Positions 61,787 to 64,000 of a stretch of DNA of 64,000 nucleotides are shown in pieces; position 1 is the first letter of the stretch; the number at the start of each line of letters is the position of its first letter. Source of the stretch: Paramarasmius palmivorus. Taxonomy: Eukaryota > Basidiomycota > Agaricomycetes > Agaricales > Marasmiaceae. The position numbers and the translations under genes were made by a program. The notes below the pieces were generated by a model that searched no databases, was not told the origin of the DNA, and was given only the letters and a program-made list of their open reading frames with translations. Where the stretch lies: assembly GCA_037176845.1 (NCBI GenBank), contig JAYKXP010000007.1, positions 930,001-994,000 of the forward strand, given 5' to 3'.

Positions 61787-64000
61787 CTAAGGCTTCAAAG
61801 ACACCGTCGCACCAACTCGTTCTCCCATATGGTCAAAAACCTCAAAACCGCTGTAATCATCTTCAAAAACGACACGGAATAGTCGGGGGCAATCTAATCA
61901 ACCATTTAGCCGGGAAGGGACAACACGCGCATAGCACATACCTGTACGAGGAGCTCCGAGTTCATCAGCTTTCTTCCTGAAATCCAAGATGACATGGTCC
62001 GACTGCGTTCGAATCCACGGATGAGACTCGACTTGAAGCCTATCCTCATCACGCAACAACTCTATTCCCCAATCGCCAACGAGGAAGTCCACTCCCCCGC
62101 ATGGGAGCTTCATTTGCTTTTGCGCAAACTCGGGGGATATAAAGCAGGCTCCTGCCGTGAGCTCATACAAACACCTGTAAAACTCGTTCGCACACCGTTC
62201 CCCCAGATCAATCTTCTCATCCCTTCGAAGCGCAGATTTCGAAAACCTCGCCAGAACCTCCTTCCACGTATCATCCAAACTCATCCGACCCGAAAAGGTC
62301 GGATTTCGCAGTTCGTACGAAAACCAAGCACGATGAAGCGGTGAAGGTGTTGCCAAAGCGCTAGTCTTCCAGTGCCATCGAGATACCTCGTGGTGATACA
62401 AGCATCCGGCCTCCTTCAGAGCTGTAAATGCGTCTTTGCTATCAACGTCATAGCCAGGGTTGAACATTCCTTGGCATTCGTTGTTGACCACCTCTCGCAA
62501 AAGGTTGTATTCCGCCTCGCTGTGTTCGCGTAGTTCCTTGATGTTGGGAAGCCCTTGAGAAAAGGAACTTTTGGTCGCCATTAGACCATCGTAGAAGGCT
62601 TGAGGAGTGTTCCAGTAGTTGAGGAAATCATTGAGCGATACGGTGTCGTCCCGTCGATCCTTTTGTAGCCGGATGAGCTAACAAGATACGAGGAAAGGAG
62701 AACATAGATCATACCTTCACCTTCGCAACCCCTGCCATAGTAAACAGAGTGGTAACAGCACCAACATGCCCATTCGTAATTCCATAAATGTAGTCCTTCA
62801 AATCTTGATCGATGATGACCATCCAATCTTGCTTGACTTCGAGATGCTTGATGAGACATTGATACTCTTCATAACCGAACAAGAGCTGAAGATCAACATG
62901 TTCCGTACTAAAGAGGCCCATCATATCAGTGGGACATATGTGCGGTGGAACTCCAGATTGGTATGACCGATTAAAATCGGGAGGACCATACGTCGCAAAC
63001 AATACAAGATTCACCCGACGACGATCATCCAAGATATCCTTAACAAACCCCGACCAGAAATCAGTATCCCAATAAATACCTTGCGCTTCGTCGATAAAGA
63101 TGAAAAGCTTCTTTTGCTCTCGCTCACGAAGATGTTGGATATCGCGAAGAGACATTCCGGATGTTCCACGGATTCTTGAATCTCGCAGGCAAAGGCGAGT
63201 TGACTCTCCTTCAAGTCACATTAAAGGTAAGGAATGGAACCCAAAGGAAAGATGTAATGTACTCACCAGGACCGAGAGACCAGCTTTCGAATATTTCAGT
63301 TCTCGCACCATCAACGTGAGTTTCGATATATCGTTTCAGAAGCCTCAAAAGGGTTGTTTTTCCGGTACCTGGTGTACCTCTGACCTATACATCGAGGTTG
63401 AGATTGGAATGTGATCACGGAGAGAATGAGGAAAGACATACTAACAAGAATTTGTGGCGCAGAATGTGCTTCGCCATCGCCTCAACCGTATCTGGTCTGA
63501 TATAGACATGATCTTGGATTGTTTAGCCAGCGTGATTGGACATACAGCTTCGAAAGGACCTACTGAGTCGCAAGGGATTGTGGAGGAGGTTGTTGTCTAT
63601 TAAAAGGTTGGTCAGTAGGGTACTGGTAGTAACAGAGAGACCACATCACCAGTGGAAGCATGAGACACAAGAGGTGCTTCAAGGCAAACAATAAGATCCC
63701 CCGGTAACGCCTGATGAACCGTAACGTCTTGAGAAAGCTGCTTTGCGAATTCGTTTAATGCTTGGTTTTGAAGGAGTTGACGAGCAGCGTCTGGGTTTAA
63801 CCTTGTTGGAACATTGGGCTATCGTGATATTTGTCAGTGAACGCGCTCTGGGAATGAGAGTAGGTACTTTACGCTGTAAACGGAGACAGACAATCCAAGA
63901 TCACGAAATTGGGGGTATTGAGCCAAAATGGTGTCTGCGAGTGTGAAGAGCCGGTCGGTTGGTTCGACCTGGATGATATCCGAGTGGATGTTGATGGAAG
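61787..64000 (-). CDS. Crinkler-type P-loop NTPase with PD-(D/E)XK-like nuclease domain, 5' end outside window
   Basis: Minus-strand gene still open at base 64000, so the N-terminal header is not visible. The readable part starts SINIHSDIIQVEPTDRLF, then an NTPase domain: Walker A VRGTPGTGKTTLLRLLKRY and Walker B LFIFIDEAQGIYWDTDFW, with VNLVLFATYGPPDFNRSY after it. A helical region (YGITNGHVGAVTTLFTMAG) leads to the C-terminal nuclease-like domain with GGVDFLVGDWGIELLRDEDR and HVILDFRKKADEL, the signature of the CRN NTPase-REase architecture. The stop codon is TAG at 61787-61789. Introns are about 50 nt. The architecture is known from oomycete and fungal CRN/CR proteins, where the nuclease is the toxic or effector part; here function is inferred. 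It differs from the other CRN gene at 53.6 kb, which has a kinase instead of the NTPase. Confidence 0.85.

Overview
The window is nuclear DNA of a filamentous basidiomycete, most likely a mushroom-forming, wood- or litter-decaying Agaricomycete. Genes are compact and cut by many introns of about 50-60 nt (GT-AG with CTRAY-like branch points). The protein families agree: a class I cellobiose dehydrogenase without a cellulose-binding module, tandem agaric-type F-box proteins, Crinkler-type (CRN) proteins and a basidiomycete-specific hypothetical family. I see no intact transposable element, rRNA, tRNA or CRISPR array. Gene models are hand-spliced. Reading frame and stop were followed through every intron for the histidine kinase, Ran-binding protein, ALG5, WLM protease, POLD4, GNAT and CRN nuclease-kinase genes; the other models are read from their conserved blocks.

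Layout. 1-7 kb: 3' part of an atypical SDR, a 1.8 kb gap, and a 21-exon membrane hybrid histidine kinase. 7.5-12.6 kb: a RanBP3/Yrb2-like Ran-binding protein and dolichyl-phosphate glucosyltransferase ALG5. 14-18.9 kb: a small acidic orphan protein and a tandem F-box pair whose upstream regions are also duplicated. 20.5-28 kb (minus strand): a UBL-WLM metalloprotease, cellobiose dehydrogenase and an aldo-keto reductase. 28.3-33.6 kb: DNA polymerase delta subunit 4, a phenol-hydroxylase-type monooxygenase and a convergent maleylacetate-reductase-like dehydrogenase, which together suggest an aromatic-catabolism pair. 34-37.5 kb (minus): a membrane GNAT and an agaric hypothetical protein. 37.9-45.8 kb (plus): an ADIP/Msd1-type coiled-coil protein and a Doa4/USP8-type ubiquitin protease with MIT-like, rhodanese and USP regions. 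46.9-53.3 kb (minus): an ABCC transporter. 53.6-55.7 kb (plus): a CRN-headed nuclease-kinase. 55.9-59.6 kb (minus): an Snt2-type chromatin protein. 61.8 kb to the end (minus): a CRN-type P-loop NTPase-nuclease that runs off the window.

The most unusual content is the right-hand 10 kb, where two architecturally different CRN effector/conflict-type proteins flank one chromatin regulator. Other points of interest are two GC-AG introns required by reading frame, a candidate 9-nt micro-exon, a serine-rich insertion inside the kinase receiver domain, a TGTCAC/GTGACA promoter motif shared by POLD4 and the orphan gene, and the F-box segmental duplication. Most of the rest is ordinary housekeeping or lignocellulose-related gene content.
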